From NCBI RefSeq assembly GCF_003573695.1, contig NC_039363.1:164688747-164752746 (forward strand): a stretch of 64,000 nt of DNA, read 5' to 3'. The position numbers were made by a program, and so were the translations under genes. The notes beneath the pieces are model-generated. The model did no database searches and was not told the DNA's origin. It was given only the letters and a program-made list of their open reading frames with translations. The DNA is from Papaver somniferum (Eukaryota; Streptophyta; Magnoliopsida; Ranunculales; Papaveraceae). Below, piece by piece: positions 35,561-47,990 of this stretch. Position 1 is the first letter of the stretch. Each line of letters opens with the position of its first letter.

Positions 35561-38500
35561 TGTATCATCTCTGCATCGGGTTATTTTTTGTTGAGGATGT
35601 TCAATGATAATGGCATTATATTTACATAGCCACAAATTAACACTACTTACATAACCAAAGGTGACATGGGACCATGAATACATATTACATCGTGCCCCCT
35701 CCAAAAGTACCCATTTATTGTTCCATTTTATACTCGATATATCGCTAGCTAGTAAATTAATATTTTCTAGTTGCGTCAAAAATAATGATAAGATAAAAAA
35801 AATGTCTTTAATTGCATTGTATTTTCTAGACGACAAATACCCTACCACGGTCAATATGGATGACATGGTAGTATGACACTAACATTCGAGCTTATTAAAT
35901 TGGCTTGTGTTCTACCAAGTGAGCACTTGCCTGCGAATGTTTTAATAGGGTTCAGCTCTACAGTAACATATAACCGAATAGGTTAAATAAAATCCATTTG
36001 GATATAATCGGGAATCCTTTGTGCGCCTAGCGTCAAGTTCTTTTTGCCAAGATCATAAGTTCAGATGGAACTATTGGATGCCAAAATCAGAGAACAAAAT
36101 TCCGTACCAGGTATTATACGACATCCTCAAGGTGAGGTTGAATTGAGAAGATTTGACAGGAATTGCTTGTTTATAACTTTATGTATCTTTTTGCCAAGGT
36201 ATTGTTGACTACATTCTTTCCAAGGTATTGTTGACTCTTCACATTTTTACATCTTGGGTAATTTGCCAAGAGACTGTTAGTTGGAACATTTATTTTTGTG
36301 ATATTTTAGTTACCATTCTTTGAAATATTACCGTGCAAGTCATTTTGAAACACTAAACCGGAAGTCCAGTCAATATCTCCCCCTTAGATGGTTGTTAACC
36401 TGAAAATTCACACATCAAATTCGGTTTTGTCTCTCTTTGTCAAATGCACACACACAGACACATCCGTAGAATGTTAAATTGCATGTAGTTTGTAACTCAA
36501 GGGAATATTTGTACTTGTAAATATTCAAATGCACTGCTGGATGGCAGACTAACTTAAACAGGTGCATTATGCCCACAACATCCTATGTGCAGCGAACACA
36601 TCAGAGTATATGGATGATGGACCACATAGGGAAGAATATTATTATTACATATCCAAACCACTACAAATGGCCAAGAATATTAACCATACGTGGCCTCATG
36701 CTCCTCAAGGAAAATGCAACAAAACTATAAGAGGGGGTAATACCAACCTATTCCATTATAACCAAGACATCTTGAAATTTAAAAATTCGTATCATCATCT
36801 TATATTAATGCATAGTATAATGAAACTAGTTAGTACAAATTAATTGGATACCACCTAATATTTTCTTGTTTTAATCTTTGATGAACATTTACTTATGAGT
36901 TATAATTAGCACCATCAGCAGAGTAGATAAAGATCTTATTTTACGCCAACAACTTAGAAAGAAGTAAAACACAAATCCAATTATAATATAATCTTAAACC
37001 TATAAGCTAAATGGCTTATACAATCATGGAAATAAATTTTCAATGTCAAACTAAAACATCATTTGGAAAACATAGTTTAATCGAATAGATAAAAATACCC
37101 AAAAAAAATCTTGGAAAGTGTTTATAGCTGTGCTAGGAGCGGGATTGTGAATTTGGTAATCGGAGATCCTGGAAATTAATATGAACCTTTAGATCTTGCT
37201 TTAAGCAAAAGCACGTAACCTACAAACGGAGACTATAAAAAAAGAAGAAAAACAAACAAAAACGGAAAAAGTGAGAGATAGAGACTGCCAAGACATCAAA
37301 TGAGGATCAAAACCACATATTGATTATAAAAAAGATGATATTAAGAGTGAAGATCAAATGAAGATAATTTCCTTTTACCCCATGGGTAAGCTCAAGCTCA
37401 ATCTAAAGGCATAATCAAACAAACCCGTCGACTAATGTTATACAGATATGAATGAAAAAATATATAAGAAAGAACGGATTACCGTTAAGTGGCGGTGATA
37501 ATCGAACTGCTTATTTTACCTGGTTACTTCTTTGGCCTCCCGTAAATCCTCGAACTGCAAAGAAAACAACCAAACCAACAAACATAATAGAACATATAAT
37601 TAAAATGGATATTTCGATTATTATTTTTGTGGAACCATCTATTTGGATCTATGAGTTGTATGACTAAGTACAATACAAATAGGAAAGCCAAAATTTATTT
37701 TAAAATTTCTCCATAAAATTGATTCCTAGATTATATAATTTGTTCAAACTTTGTGTAAGAAAAATTGAAAGTTAGGAGAGAAAATGGGGGACTACGGGAC
37801 TACCACCTACTTTCTTCTCAGTCACGAATATCAACTACATGAACTTGATGACTATTGCTTCAACAACTACTTGTGAGATTGACTTCCCTGTATTATACAA
37901 AAAATTAAAAATTAAATAGAAAAATAAAAATAAAATAACAAAATCAAGACGATGTTGATATTGTTCTCTTACCACTGATAAAAAAAAAGATATCATTCTC
38001 TCACCGAAGATGTTACATAAAAATAATTGTACAAGGAAAATATAATAAAAATATAAAAACCAAAAACAATGATAATTATCATCTGTATTACTAAGAAAAT
38101 TAATGGAAAAAAAATTTTAAATCAAAATTATGATATTATCATGATTAAACATAAAAAAATTCACTACTTGATTATATCTATATTCGCAGAATGACTTTAG
38201 GGGTACCTTGATATTGTTTGAACGAAAAAAGGTACATGATTGAGAGGATCGACCGTACATGCACAACGAAGAACAATGAAAATAAATCAGATGAAACCCT
38301 ATGCAAGAATGGAAAATCTTAAAAGAAACGGGGAAAACAGGCAATTGACATTTTCTTAAATGCTTTTTATATATAGGGAGACACCAAACCCAGAAATTCC
38401 ATAAATAAAATTCTTTTAATAATAATATTAGTCGAAGAAATTTTGGTAATTTTATTTATTTTGTTTGACGAAAAAATATAGAACGTCTACTGGACGTCTA

Positions 38501-39216
38501 AGGATAAAAATGCTCTTTATATTTATTTACTTATTCTACGGAAAATGCTTTATATGGAGACACCATAACCACAACTTCCATAAAATAAAGACTTTGCTAT
38601 AAAAATAATATTTATCCATGTCTAAAAATATCAAAAACTTTTATATAATAAAAATATTTACTGCAAAATTCATATAAGAAAAATAATGAAAATATATATT
38701 GTTTATTCTTTTTGTATATTTTTTTTTGTTAAAAATATAGTTTCTTTTGATATAATTTGGGAGATAACAAAAGATGTTTTACATCCCTTTGGTTGGTAGC
38801 CTAGCAACATCCTTTTGTATATTATTGTCAAAAAAAAAATACTAAAGATATTGTGCATGTCTAGGGACAGTAATTACTTTTGTACTTTTTTTTTCCTTTT
38901 TTTGGAATGAATAATACTAACAAAAATTATTGAAACTCGTTTTGCTATTCTTCTCACGATTCGTTTTGCTATTCTTCCCACGATTTTTATATTTTTCTAT
39001 ATTTTCTTGTTTTTCTTTGATCATGATTGATTTTTATGGTTTTTCTTTTTCTTTTAACAATTTTGTTTTCCAACTATTTGACAGGATTTGTGATTTTCCT
39101 GCAGAGGAAGTACATTTTGATCATCAACGGGTATTTTTATTTTAAGTTTTAATCTAAATTTGATGGATAATTTTCTATTTTCATCTAATTTTTTTTTAAT
39201 TATTAGCAGCTTGGAA
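35561..39216. other. AT-rich gene-free region
   Basis: Very AT-rich, with homopolymer runs. No domain is seen in any frame. Near 36378 the word ATATCTCCCCCTTAGATGG resembles a retrotransposon polypurine-tract/LTR junction, the only hint of structure I noticed. Confidence 0.4.
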
Positions 39217-39224
39217 TTGTAATT

Positions 39225-39246
39225 GAACGCGCAATTGGGGGATATG
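39225..39246 (+). repeat. Left terminal inverted repeat of the giant MULE
   Basis: 22 bp, perfect match to the reverse complement of 50964-50985; similarity drops after it. The adjacent 39217-39224 is the target duplication. Confidence 0.88.
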
Positions 39247-39420
39247 AATTACTTCCCCTAACCAAAGGTGTCTGCTAAGTAGTGTTTTTTGGGCCGAAAA
39301 TACTAAAACACCCTTTGATTAATTAAAAAACATTACTAAAAGACTGTTATACCCTTCCCACAAAATAAAAAACTTAAAATCAAAACCAAAAAACCAAAAT
39401 CAATATCCCCCATTTGAGTA

Positions 39421-40425
39421 CCGGCATACTCGTGTGTCAGGGTTAGGTTTTGAAAAAAAAAAATTCTTTCATCTTCCTCTCCTCTTCTTCATCGTTCTTC
39501 ATACTCTACGATTAATCGTTAAATCAAAAATTTCTTCGTCGATTAAAACCAACCCATAAGAATGGCTCCACGAAAGATTTCCGGTATGGTATTCATACGA
39601 AATTGAGTGCCGGAACTACTGAAACTCAACTGTTTCAGTTAGGGTTTCACGATTTTGACCTAAACTCATAGCTACAAATCGATTGAAACACTAATTAAAC
39701 AGTTTTAAATGACTTACCTTCTCACAAAAGCCATATTTCTGAGTAGTTGATCGTCCGATAACTCTTGTTCTTCGTGTTCTTGCTCTTGAGCAATCAAAGC
39801 AAGCCTTTTCTCTAATTTCTGTTGAGCAATCGATTTTGATTTCGATTGGGCATCTGATTTCTTAGTACCGGCATTCAATCTAGGATGAAGACCACACCGG
39901 TAGTCAGTCCCGGCATCTAATTTAGGTTGAAGACCGCACGGGAACTTAGTTTCAGCATTGTATTTAGGATGAACACCACTTTTGAACCTAGTACCGACAT
40001 TGATTTGAACTTTTACGAGTACGCCGGTAGTAAGATTCTAATAAACAGAAAACCCTAGGATTTTGTTATTTGTACCGGCGTACATTTTAGGTTAGATTCC
40101 ATGTCGGTACTTGAGTTTTGGTATCCAGAAACTTTAGAACTACTACTGGCATCCTTGACAATTTTTTTCAATGCCGGTACTGTGTTCTGACATTTGTTTT
40201 TATTTTACGTAGCTGCCGGTACTGGTGTTTTCTTATCCAGGAATTTCCTATAGTGTACCGGCATCCTAAAAATTTATTTGTCAATGCCGGTAGTTACTCC
40301 CGACATGTAATCGTTTGAATTTACCATGCCGGTATTAGCTCCCGGCATGTTGGATACTTTTTTTCAGTATGCCGGTAGTGATGATTCTATGCCGTAATGT
40401 GGTGTATCTATGCCGGTATAAAAAA
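39421..40425. repeat. Left block of ATGCCGGTA / TACCGGCAT repeats
   Basis: Dozens of half-palindromic words such as GTACCGGCAT, ATGCCGGTAG, GCCGGTAC and CCCGGCATG occur in both orientations, 20-50 bases apart, in the 5' flank and first intron of PMD copy 1. They are interspersed with unrelated sequence, so this is not a tandem array. Confidence 0.8.
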
Positions 40426-42802
40426 TGAAAGTTAGTTGTCTTATATTTATTTCGTGCTTCTTTTGAAATAGATCTAAAGCAAAGGAGGCTAACAAAGGAA
40501 AAGCTAAAGATGCTGTCACTAAGAAAAGAATGAAGGATGGTATTGATACTCCTCAGTCTCTGCCTCCTCGAGGGAAAAACAAAAAGCGTTTGGGTGTTGA
40601 TACAAGAGGGGAAATTTGGGAGAGTGGTCGTGATCGTAGTAAAATCGTAATCCGTGAATCTACCGGAGCTGTTGAGGAGGAAGATGAGCAAGATGAGCAA
40701 TATGAAGAGGAAAGTGAGGAGGAAGATAATGAGATTGATCCAACTCAATTAGCAAACCAAATCCAAGGAGTAGTGGAACAAGGTGGTCCAATTCAACAAC
40801 CCACACAAGGAAAGGGGAAAGGCAAAGGCAAAGGCAAAGTAAAAGTTAAAGGTTCGCACCTTCCTCATGTTGATGACATGATACCTAGCCTTGATGGTGG
40901 TAGAATTTTGGGCGAAGCTTCTCATGATCCGGGGTATCTATTTGGCTACAAGGACTCGTGGGCTCGTACTATATATCAGACCTATGTAAGAATTTTTATC
41001 TCGTGCATATGTATTGTTTTGTATTTATGCAAAATATCTTCATCGTATTATCTCCTAATTGTAGGATCACAAGAAGGTTGTGCGTGTTTGTCGAAACCAA
41101 GCCGCGGCTCATTGGGATTTGTGTAAGGAGCATGACGAGGTCCAAGCAATAGTAAAGAATTCTGGTCTATATCCTTTGGTTGAAAATTATGTGAAGCAAG
41201 ATATGGTGATAGTCAATTGCTTCGTCGAAAAGTATCATGGTCAAAATGATACCATGCACTTCCCGTTTGGAGAGATGACCTTAATCCCTGATGATGCTCA
41301 AAACATTCTAGGCTTGAGTGTTACCGGCAAATCAATTGCAGAATGAGATAATCATTCTTTTGAGCTAGAATGGACGAAGTTGCACGAGCTTACTAACAAG
41401 TTGTTTGGTTGGGACTGCAAAACTTCTGTGGAAAGCTTCTATGTATCTAAGGTTAGTAGAACAGAGACCATCAAGCTGACCCTGCTAAGGAGAAGTTTGA
41501 AAATACAAAGGAAAGATGTTTGAAGGATGGATGGGACCCTGCACAGATTCGTTATACAACCTCTGCGTACCGGTTATTCATCTTGGGAACTAGGGTATTC
41601 CATGACACTAGTAGAAACAGGGTTAGTGCAAACTACCTTCAGTACTTGGATCCGTTGGAAGAGGTCTTTACCTATTCATGGGGCACCGTGGCAATGACAC
41701 ATTTGATGACGGAGATGAGAAGGGCCTCTAAGGCGGTTGTAAACCAATTTGTTGGGAATTTCACTCTATTCCAGGTATTTTTGTTTTTAATCTTATGTTC
41801 TTATTTATATTATTCACATGTACCCTTATCATGAATTTAGAAACAAAATTTACTGATTTTTGTATGTATCATTTCACATTTGTATAGGTGTGGGCTTATG
41901 AACATTTCCCAACATTGTTCAAGGACAACCCCTTCTTGAAGTTTATTCCCGTTGATGACCCCGAGGAGCCTAGAGCCAAGAGATACGAGTTCAACAAAAA
42001 ATCATCGACTGACAGAAATGAGATTGGCTCTGGACGCGATGACTACCAAAGATGTTGTGTTCGACCCTTACAAGGAGGCTAGAGAGAACCGCCAATATTT
42101 GAGGTTTCATAACGTTGCATTTTACCAAGGGCCTTTGTTCCACCCAAAGGGATATGTTATGGCTGATCCTCGACGTGTGATGCGGCAACTTGGATACAAG
42201 CAATTACCCTCCTTCATGACAGCCTCTATTGAAAAGTATCAGCTTGACCTTTCTGTGTTCATGACAAGTTCCACAAGGTTGAGGGTAGAGTATGATCCAA
42301 TTCCAGAACCAACACATTGGAGGGATAGAGAACCGCGTCGTTTGGTAGATACTAGTAATTGGGAGCTTGCGATCAACGGTGATGAAGCTGATCCCGCCTA
42401 TATTGGTAATTACTTGGGATGGTCACATCTTTTTGCCGTGCGCCCGGAAGACGTCGAAGTTCCACCCCAGAAAAACCCTCCCGTTCCGACTCCCATAGAG
42501 GCACCACCTACGATAACCCAACTTAATAAGACCGTTGGATTGCTAGTAAGTATTGTTAATTTCTTACTCGTTTAATGTACACATAATTTTATATTAGCAT
42601 ATTGTATGTATGAAACTGGCGGCGTCGGCTTGGAAAGTTGAAGAATATGTTAGGTTGCAAGTAAGAGGAAGGAGAGGTGCTATCCCTTGAAGAAATGAAG
42701 GAAGTCGTGGAAAAGATTGATAAAATTGAAGACCCAAGTGAAAGAACTTTGTTTGGGGAAACAAGGAAGGTGCCCGTTTCCAAGAAGCAAAAGACCAAGT
42801 GA
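39562..42802 (+). pseudogene. Plant mobile domain (PMD, MAIN-like) gene, copy 1, degenerate
   Basis: PMD proteins (MAIN/MAIL family; aminotransferase-like plant mobile domain) occur as host nuclear factors and as transposon cargo. Likely exons: 39562-about 39583 (MAPRKIS), about 40470-40986 (basic and acidic linker, then GYKDSWARTIYQTY), 41066-41775 (DHKKVVRVCRNQ ... GLYPLVENYV ... DTMHFPFGEMTLIPDDAQNI ... YLQYLDPLEEVFTYSWG), 41888-42546 (VWAYEHFPTLF ... GPLFHPKGYVM ... RRVMRQLGYKQ), and a tail exon ending EVVEKIDKIEDPSER ... KQKTK at 42802. Damage: TGA at 41346-41348 just after GKSIAE; a frameshift near 41490; another near 42000 in an A-run. Junctions and domain order match copy 2, so the gene model is secure although the frame is broken. 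Confidence 0.8.
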
Positions 42803-43019
42803 TGAACTCTATAGTTGTATTTCGTTATTTGGATGGTGGTTGTTATGTTTTGAACAATTTCTAACTTTGTTGAACTCTATAGTTGTGTTTTTGGTTGAAC
42901 TATTTATTTGTTTAGTTTACTTTTGGTTTATGATACTTTGATGAAGAACATTTAAGCACGATTCAGTTGTTTGGTTTATGTTGAACATGTTTAGATTTCT
43001 AGTAAAAGGTTGTCTCTGT

Positions 43020-43335
43020 AAGTTTTCTTTACACGAGAAGCGCCGGCATTCAAATGTGTAAGTTCCACAACACCGGTATTGGTTCCGACATTAAAATCAA
43101 TTTAAATTCTATGTCGCCATTTGTACCGGCACGGAACAATTTACTCCAAAACCATGCTGGGAACAATGGATGAAAATGACCAAGTTTCTGTGTAGATTAT
43201 GAGTAGTTCCGGCATTAAAAAAATTACTGAATCTACGCCGGAATTATGATTTTCTTACTCTTGCATAGTTTTGCATAATTCCGGCATTGGATTTTGATAA
43301 ATATACTATGCCGGTATTGTTTATAAATAGGTTAT
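43020..43335. repeat. Second block of CCGGCAT-type repeats
   Basis: GCGCCGGCATTC, CACCGGTATTGG, GTACCGGCAC, TTCCGGCATT and TATGCCGGTATTG occur between PMD copy 1 and the next ORF. Confidence 0.75.
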
Positions 43336-43445
43336 GAATGCTTTATTTATTTCATTCCTAGATAATCTATTACATTAAATTTCAAATTTTAAATTAAAAC
43401 ATATTAAAACATGGCAATGGAGCACTTTTGGTTTAAGATGATCTC

Positions 43446-43742
43446 CTATTTAGTAAGCCATCCCTTTTCAACAATTGCGGAACCTTTGAGACTTTCGCGA
43501 ATATCTTCGAAGACCTCGTCTGGAATCTCGGTGTCAAGGACCATCTTCATTGGTTCATCTTCTCTTTCGGCATATTCCTTTCCCTTCATATAGCACCCAT
43601 CAATAGGCTTGCATTGGCCCTTGTGGTTTTCTCTTGATTCTGCTAGTTCAACAGCTTTGTCAAACCATTGAAACTCATCGCAATTTGGGTAATTCAAACA
43701 TCTTCCGTTCACTACCGGAATTGAACATTCAATGCATAACGG
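43446..43742 (-). CDS. Small ORF with a GRF-type zinc-finger-like start (MULE cargo)
   Basis: The open frame on the - strand starts right after a TAG (possible splice acceptor) at 43743-43745. It reads CIECSIPVVNGRC...NC then DEFQWFD, a Cys-x2-Cys, Cys-x5-Cys pattern followed by F-x-W-x-D, resembling the end of GRF zinc fingers (nucleic-acid binding). It then continues with an acidic helical tail to EKGWLTK. The first in-frame Met is at 43712, inside the Cys pattern, so the true protein probably begins in an upstream exon that I could not identify. It lies head to head with the coiled-coil ORF. Function unknown; GRF assignment tentative. Confidence 0.5.
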   Translation of the reverse strand, partial: PLCIECSIPVVNGRCLNYPNCDEFQWFDKAVELAESRENHKGQCKPIDGCYMKGKEYAEREDEPMKMVLDTEIPDEVFEDIRESLKGSAIVEKGWLTK

Positions 43743-43922
43743 CTATTTTTTTTAAACCATAAACCAGTAAAGACCATTTCCGGAGTGGGATCTAAGTTAC
43801 TGACAATGACGGAATGATAAAGTGGAAAAGAGCCGTTGTGCCCTCATCTATTTAAAGTGGATACACCTATTGCAGTTGATACCTCAAAAAAAAAAATAGG
43901 TGAGCTCCAACACATTTCTCTG

Positions 43923-44488
43923 ATGGCAAATCAATCACCAACTACCGATTTCAGAGAATTTTTATATGAAAAAAAAAATTATCCACTCCGATAGGGAAAC
44001 AATCATCATCCACCACCAACTCAATTCCCATGATACTAGAAAAAATTAGAAGGAAGGAGAAAACCACCAAGTAACTTGCCGCAATGGAAGAAGAGATACT
44101 TAGAAGGAAAAGAGTAGAAGAAGTGGCAGCAATAGAAGCAAAATATCGCAAAGAAACTAAAGAGATATACGACCGTGTAAAACAAGTGAAGATAGATTCG
44201 GATGTTGAGGAAGAAACCCAATGGATTAAAAATTACTATATAGTATCGGATCTCCCGGAAGATCACCGCCCTTCAAACCTTTTTTGGGGTCTTTTTGAGG
44301 ATGGTCCTTTTATACCGAAGTTTGTGGACGGTAAGTGCAAGAAACGAAAAATGGATTACAGGGATGTGTTTGTAGCGAATCGCACAATTGCCCTCATAAA
44401 ATTATGTCGCAAATACAACGATTTTCTCGCAAGATTCAGAGGGAATAGGTATCAAGCTCAGGACACATATACCAAGTGGAGAAAATAG
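43923..44488 (+). CDS. Small coiled-coil protein gene carried by the MULE, 5' part damaged
   Basis: The intact frame 44084-44488 (134 residues) starts MEEEILRRKRVEEVAAIEAK, a strongly charged heptad-like helix to about residue 45. It is followed by a domain with SDLPEDHRPSNLFWGLFEDG and DYRDVFVANRTIALIKLCRK, ending in TYTKWRK. I do not recognise the family. Upstream, ATG at 43923 opens MANQSPTTDFREFLYEKK, which runs through a long A tract. Shifting one base there continues in frame up to a TAA five codons before 44084, so the ancestral protein was probably about 50 residues longer. A TATA-like CTATTTAAAG lies at about 43848. Confidence 0.55.
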
Positions 44489-44699
44489 ACTTTTAGGCAT
44501 TTCGAAGCTTCTTTGTTTCTTGATCTCGTCCCAATAAATGATGTTAGTTGCAATTAGCTTAAGATCTTTCATTTCATGTGTAACGTTGTTTATGCGGTTA
44601 ATGTTTCTAATTTTATTTCCTTAAGATTAGTATGAGGGCCTGTTTGGGTTAATGTTATTTATTTCCTTAAGATTATGTGGTTAATGTTTTTTTTTCCTT

Positions 44700-44835
44700 A
44701 AGTTTATTTCCAGTGCCGGCATTGAAAAAGAACCAAATACTATACCATTACAAGTGTCGGTATTGTAGACACAATTTAAACTTATTGTTAGAATGCCGGC
44801 ATAGAATTGTACCATATGTCCATGCCGGAATTATG
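44700..44835. repeat. Third block of GCCGGCAT-type repeats
   Basis: GTGCCGGCATTG, GTGTCGGTATTG, ATGCCGGCATAG and ATGCCGGAATTAT occur within about 130 bases upstream of PMD copy 2. Confidence 0.7.
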
Positions 44836-45169
44836 ACTGTTACAAACCCAATTTATGTGGCAGTTACAAACCCCTTAATTCCACTTATGAAAGTTCGACA
44901 ACTAATTCTAACTCCTTATTCTTATCCATTGTAACTGTCACACCAATTATCCCCCATTGTAACCGTTACAAACTCCCTCATTCCATTTATATGACGGTTA
45001 CAAACTCCATTATTACATAAAATTGATGGTTATAGAATGGAAACGGTTCCATCTTTCAATTTCTTTGTTTTCACTTCGCAATTCCAAAAGAACTTCCAAA
45101 ACCACTAAACTCCATTATTTGGTTTCATCCTCTGAACCAAATTCACTCAATTCTTCAAACCCAAAAAGA

Positions 45170-47977
45170 ATGGATCCTCGCAAACCTCCTGAAAAACCAA
45201 AACCTAATCCTGGTGGTAAATCGAAATCAGAAGCATCTATTGAACAAGATGATGAGGAGGAAATAACAGAGATAATGAGGTAAGTGATGTCTATGTTTAT
45301 TGAAGCATTCTTAGGGTTTATTTCATAATATAAAAAACACAAATTGAAACTTGCATGTTTATTGTTTGTACTAGGTAAAAGGAAATTTGAATTTGCAATT
45401 TAGTGAATTTGAAATTGAATTTAATGAATTAAAATTCCAATTTAGTTTCGGCGTAACAATGCCGGTTTATATGTCCTATATCCCCCTTTTATTGCATGTA
45501 AGTTATTAGAATACCGACATAGAAACCCTATAAATTTCAACGCCGGCACCTCTGCCGGCAGTATCGTAATGTTCACTATCCATGCCGGTTTTGATCACCT
45601 TATTTTGTTAAATCTCTATAGAAAATTCCCATATTACCGACATATGATTTTATTTACATACAATGGCGTTACCGGAAAACCGGCATAGGATCCTTTTAGA
45701 TTACAATGCCGGAACATATGCCGGCAGTATCGTTATGTTCACCGGCCATGTCGGTTCTGATTTTCTTATTTTGTTAACTCTCATTTTGTACAGAGGTCCA
45801 AAGCTGCAAAAACAAAGAAAGGAAAGGGAAAAGATGTTGATGAAGGAAAACCTAAGTCTTCCCAGCCTCGACGTAGTCGAGATGATCCGGAACGTGGTAA
45901 GGTCATGATTCGGGAGATTCCCCCGGAGACAGACACAAGCAGCGATGATGATTCTCAGTGGGAGAAATTTGTACCTCCTGATCAAGCAGGTGGCTCATCC
46001 TCACATGGCTTAGGACAACCTGAATTTGAAGCCGGTGAGGAAAATGAAAAGGACCCACCAAAGCACCTCCCAAAAACATATGACATGATTCCAGAACGCA
46101 ATGATGGAAAACACTGGGGTCAGCCGAGAGATCTGAAACTCTTATTTGACTACAAGGACTCTTGGGCTCGTTGGATCTATTCAACTTATGTAAGACGTTT
46201 GCATCTTGTTATTATATTGTTTATATATGACATCAGGTGAATTGAAGTTTGTTTGGTGTGTTTTTATATGACCACAAGAAAGCCTTACGTATTTGCCGCC
46301 ATCAACAAATGGATACATGGGATTTGGAAGGGGAGTATGGGGCTGTTCAAGCGGCAGTAAAAGCATCTGGGTTGTATCCCGCGGTAGAAAATTATGTGGC
46401 CACTGATCAAGTGACGGCGAATTGCTTCTTGGATAGTTTTTTTGCTTCAACTGATACCATGCATTTTCCTTTTGGCGAGATGACCATTATCCCTGAAGAT
46501 GTCCAAAGAATATTAGGTCTAGAGATCCTTGGAAAATCCGTTAAGAAAGAAGATGACGGTAAGACCCTAGAATGGTCCAAGATCTATGAGCTGACTAAAA
46601 AGTTATTTGCTTGGGACGAGGCAACGACAAAAGAAAATATGTATGTGTCAAATAATACCATGACAAATACTATTAAAGTCGTCAAGCTCAGAGAGTTGTT
46701 TGGGAATACGATGGGAAAGGAATTGAATGCCGAACAAATTCAGAAAACTATCGCTGCTTATCTGTTGTTCCTCTTGGGCATCGCAATATTCCCTGACTCT
46801 AATGGTAACAGGGTGCATATGAACCAATTACAATACTTGGATCCCTTGGAGGAGGTTCATGAGTATTCATGGGGCACTCCTTTCTTGGCACATTTATTGG
46901 CGGAGATGCGTAGATCTTCTAAGGCGACAGCCTGTCAATTTAATGGGAATTTCACTGCATTACAGGTAATGTGAACTAGTTATTTTTTTGTCCAATTAGT
47001 TCTTTTCTTATACATTTCATTGGAACGATCTTTCATTGGCGTAGGTGTGGGCTTATGAACACTTCCCAACATTGTTCAAGGAGTACAAATATTTAGAGTC
47101 GTCAACGTATGGTTTGGCACCACACATTCCTGTAGCTAACAAATACTTTTTCGAAAATAAACCGAAACCCAATAACAGAACCCGGTTACTCGCCATGAGA
47201 GAGGCTTTGGACTCTATCGCTGTCGAAGATGTAGTGTTTGACCCATATAAGAACGAAAGAGGAGTTCACTTTGCAAGGCATGACAATGTATCATTTTACA
47301 ACGGACCATTTTTTTCATCCAAAAGGATTTGTTATGCATAACCCTCGACGTGTGATGCGCCAACTTGGGTACAAACAGAAAAATCTTACGGGTAAATCTG
47401 ATGCCAAATTCTCTCATGAATTTCCTCAATGTCTATCGGATGAACATCATATGCTGGTAGTTTACAAACCAACTCCTCTACTTGTACATTGGAATGAAAG
47501 GGAAGAACAAAAACTAGTGTTGGATAGGGTTGGTTGGGAATTGGCGTAAAACGGTTACGAGTCGGAACCAAGCTTCCTCAGAGGTCATTTTAAGTACTCC
47601 CATCCTTATATTGTACGCCCGGCCATCGAAACAGTGCCTCCACAAGCAAAACCTCCCTCCACAACTGCTTAAAAACTTACTGTACCCGTACTTCAAAATA
47701 CCCTCACGTTGGTGGTACATAATTCTTGTTCACTTCCTATTATTAGAATATATATCTTTATAAAAGTTAACAAACTAATGGAATAATATGACAACAGCAT
47801 TCGCGACTAAGAAAATTGGGAAAATGGTTTAAATGCAAGAACAAGGAAGGAGAGGTGCTTAACCCGGCAGAAATGAAGACAGTCGAGGAAAAGATAGACA
47901 AAATTGAAGATCCAAATGCAAAGGACTTGTGGAAGGAAACGAAGAAGAGGGTTCACAAGAAGCCAAGGACCGAGTGA
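45170..47977 (+). pseudogene. Plant mobile domain (PMD, MAIN-like) gene, copy 2, degenerate
   Basis: Paralogue of copy 1 with the same exon plan: 45170-45279 (MDPRKPPEKPKPNPGG ... EITEIM), 45796-46189 (RSKAAKTKKGKG ... DYKDSWARWIYSTY), 46270-46965 (DHKKALRICRHQQ ... DTMHFPFGEMTIIPEDVQRI ... YLQYLDPLEEVHEYSWG), 47045-47548 (VWAYEHFPTLF ... PHPKGF-like region), and a tail ending KIEDPNAKDLWKE ... KPRTE at 47977. Lesions: the exon 3 acceptor reads TATATGACCAC where copy 1 has TGTAGGATCAC; one extra T in the T-run at about 47309-47315 shifts the frame between GPF and HPKGFVM; and TAA replaces an Ile codon after GWELA at 47547. The central exon (46249-46974) remains open, and it is the best-preserved PMD segment in the element. 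Confidence 0.8.
45450..45760. repeat. Fourth block of CCGGCAT-type repeats (intron of PMD copy 2)
   Basis: ATGCCGGTTTATATG, ACGCCGGCACC, TGCCGGCAGTATCGT (twice), CATGCCGGTTTTG and ATGCCGGAACATATG are confined to the intron. Confidence 0.75.
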
Positions 47978-47990
47978 TCTAAGATGTTTG

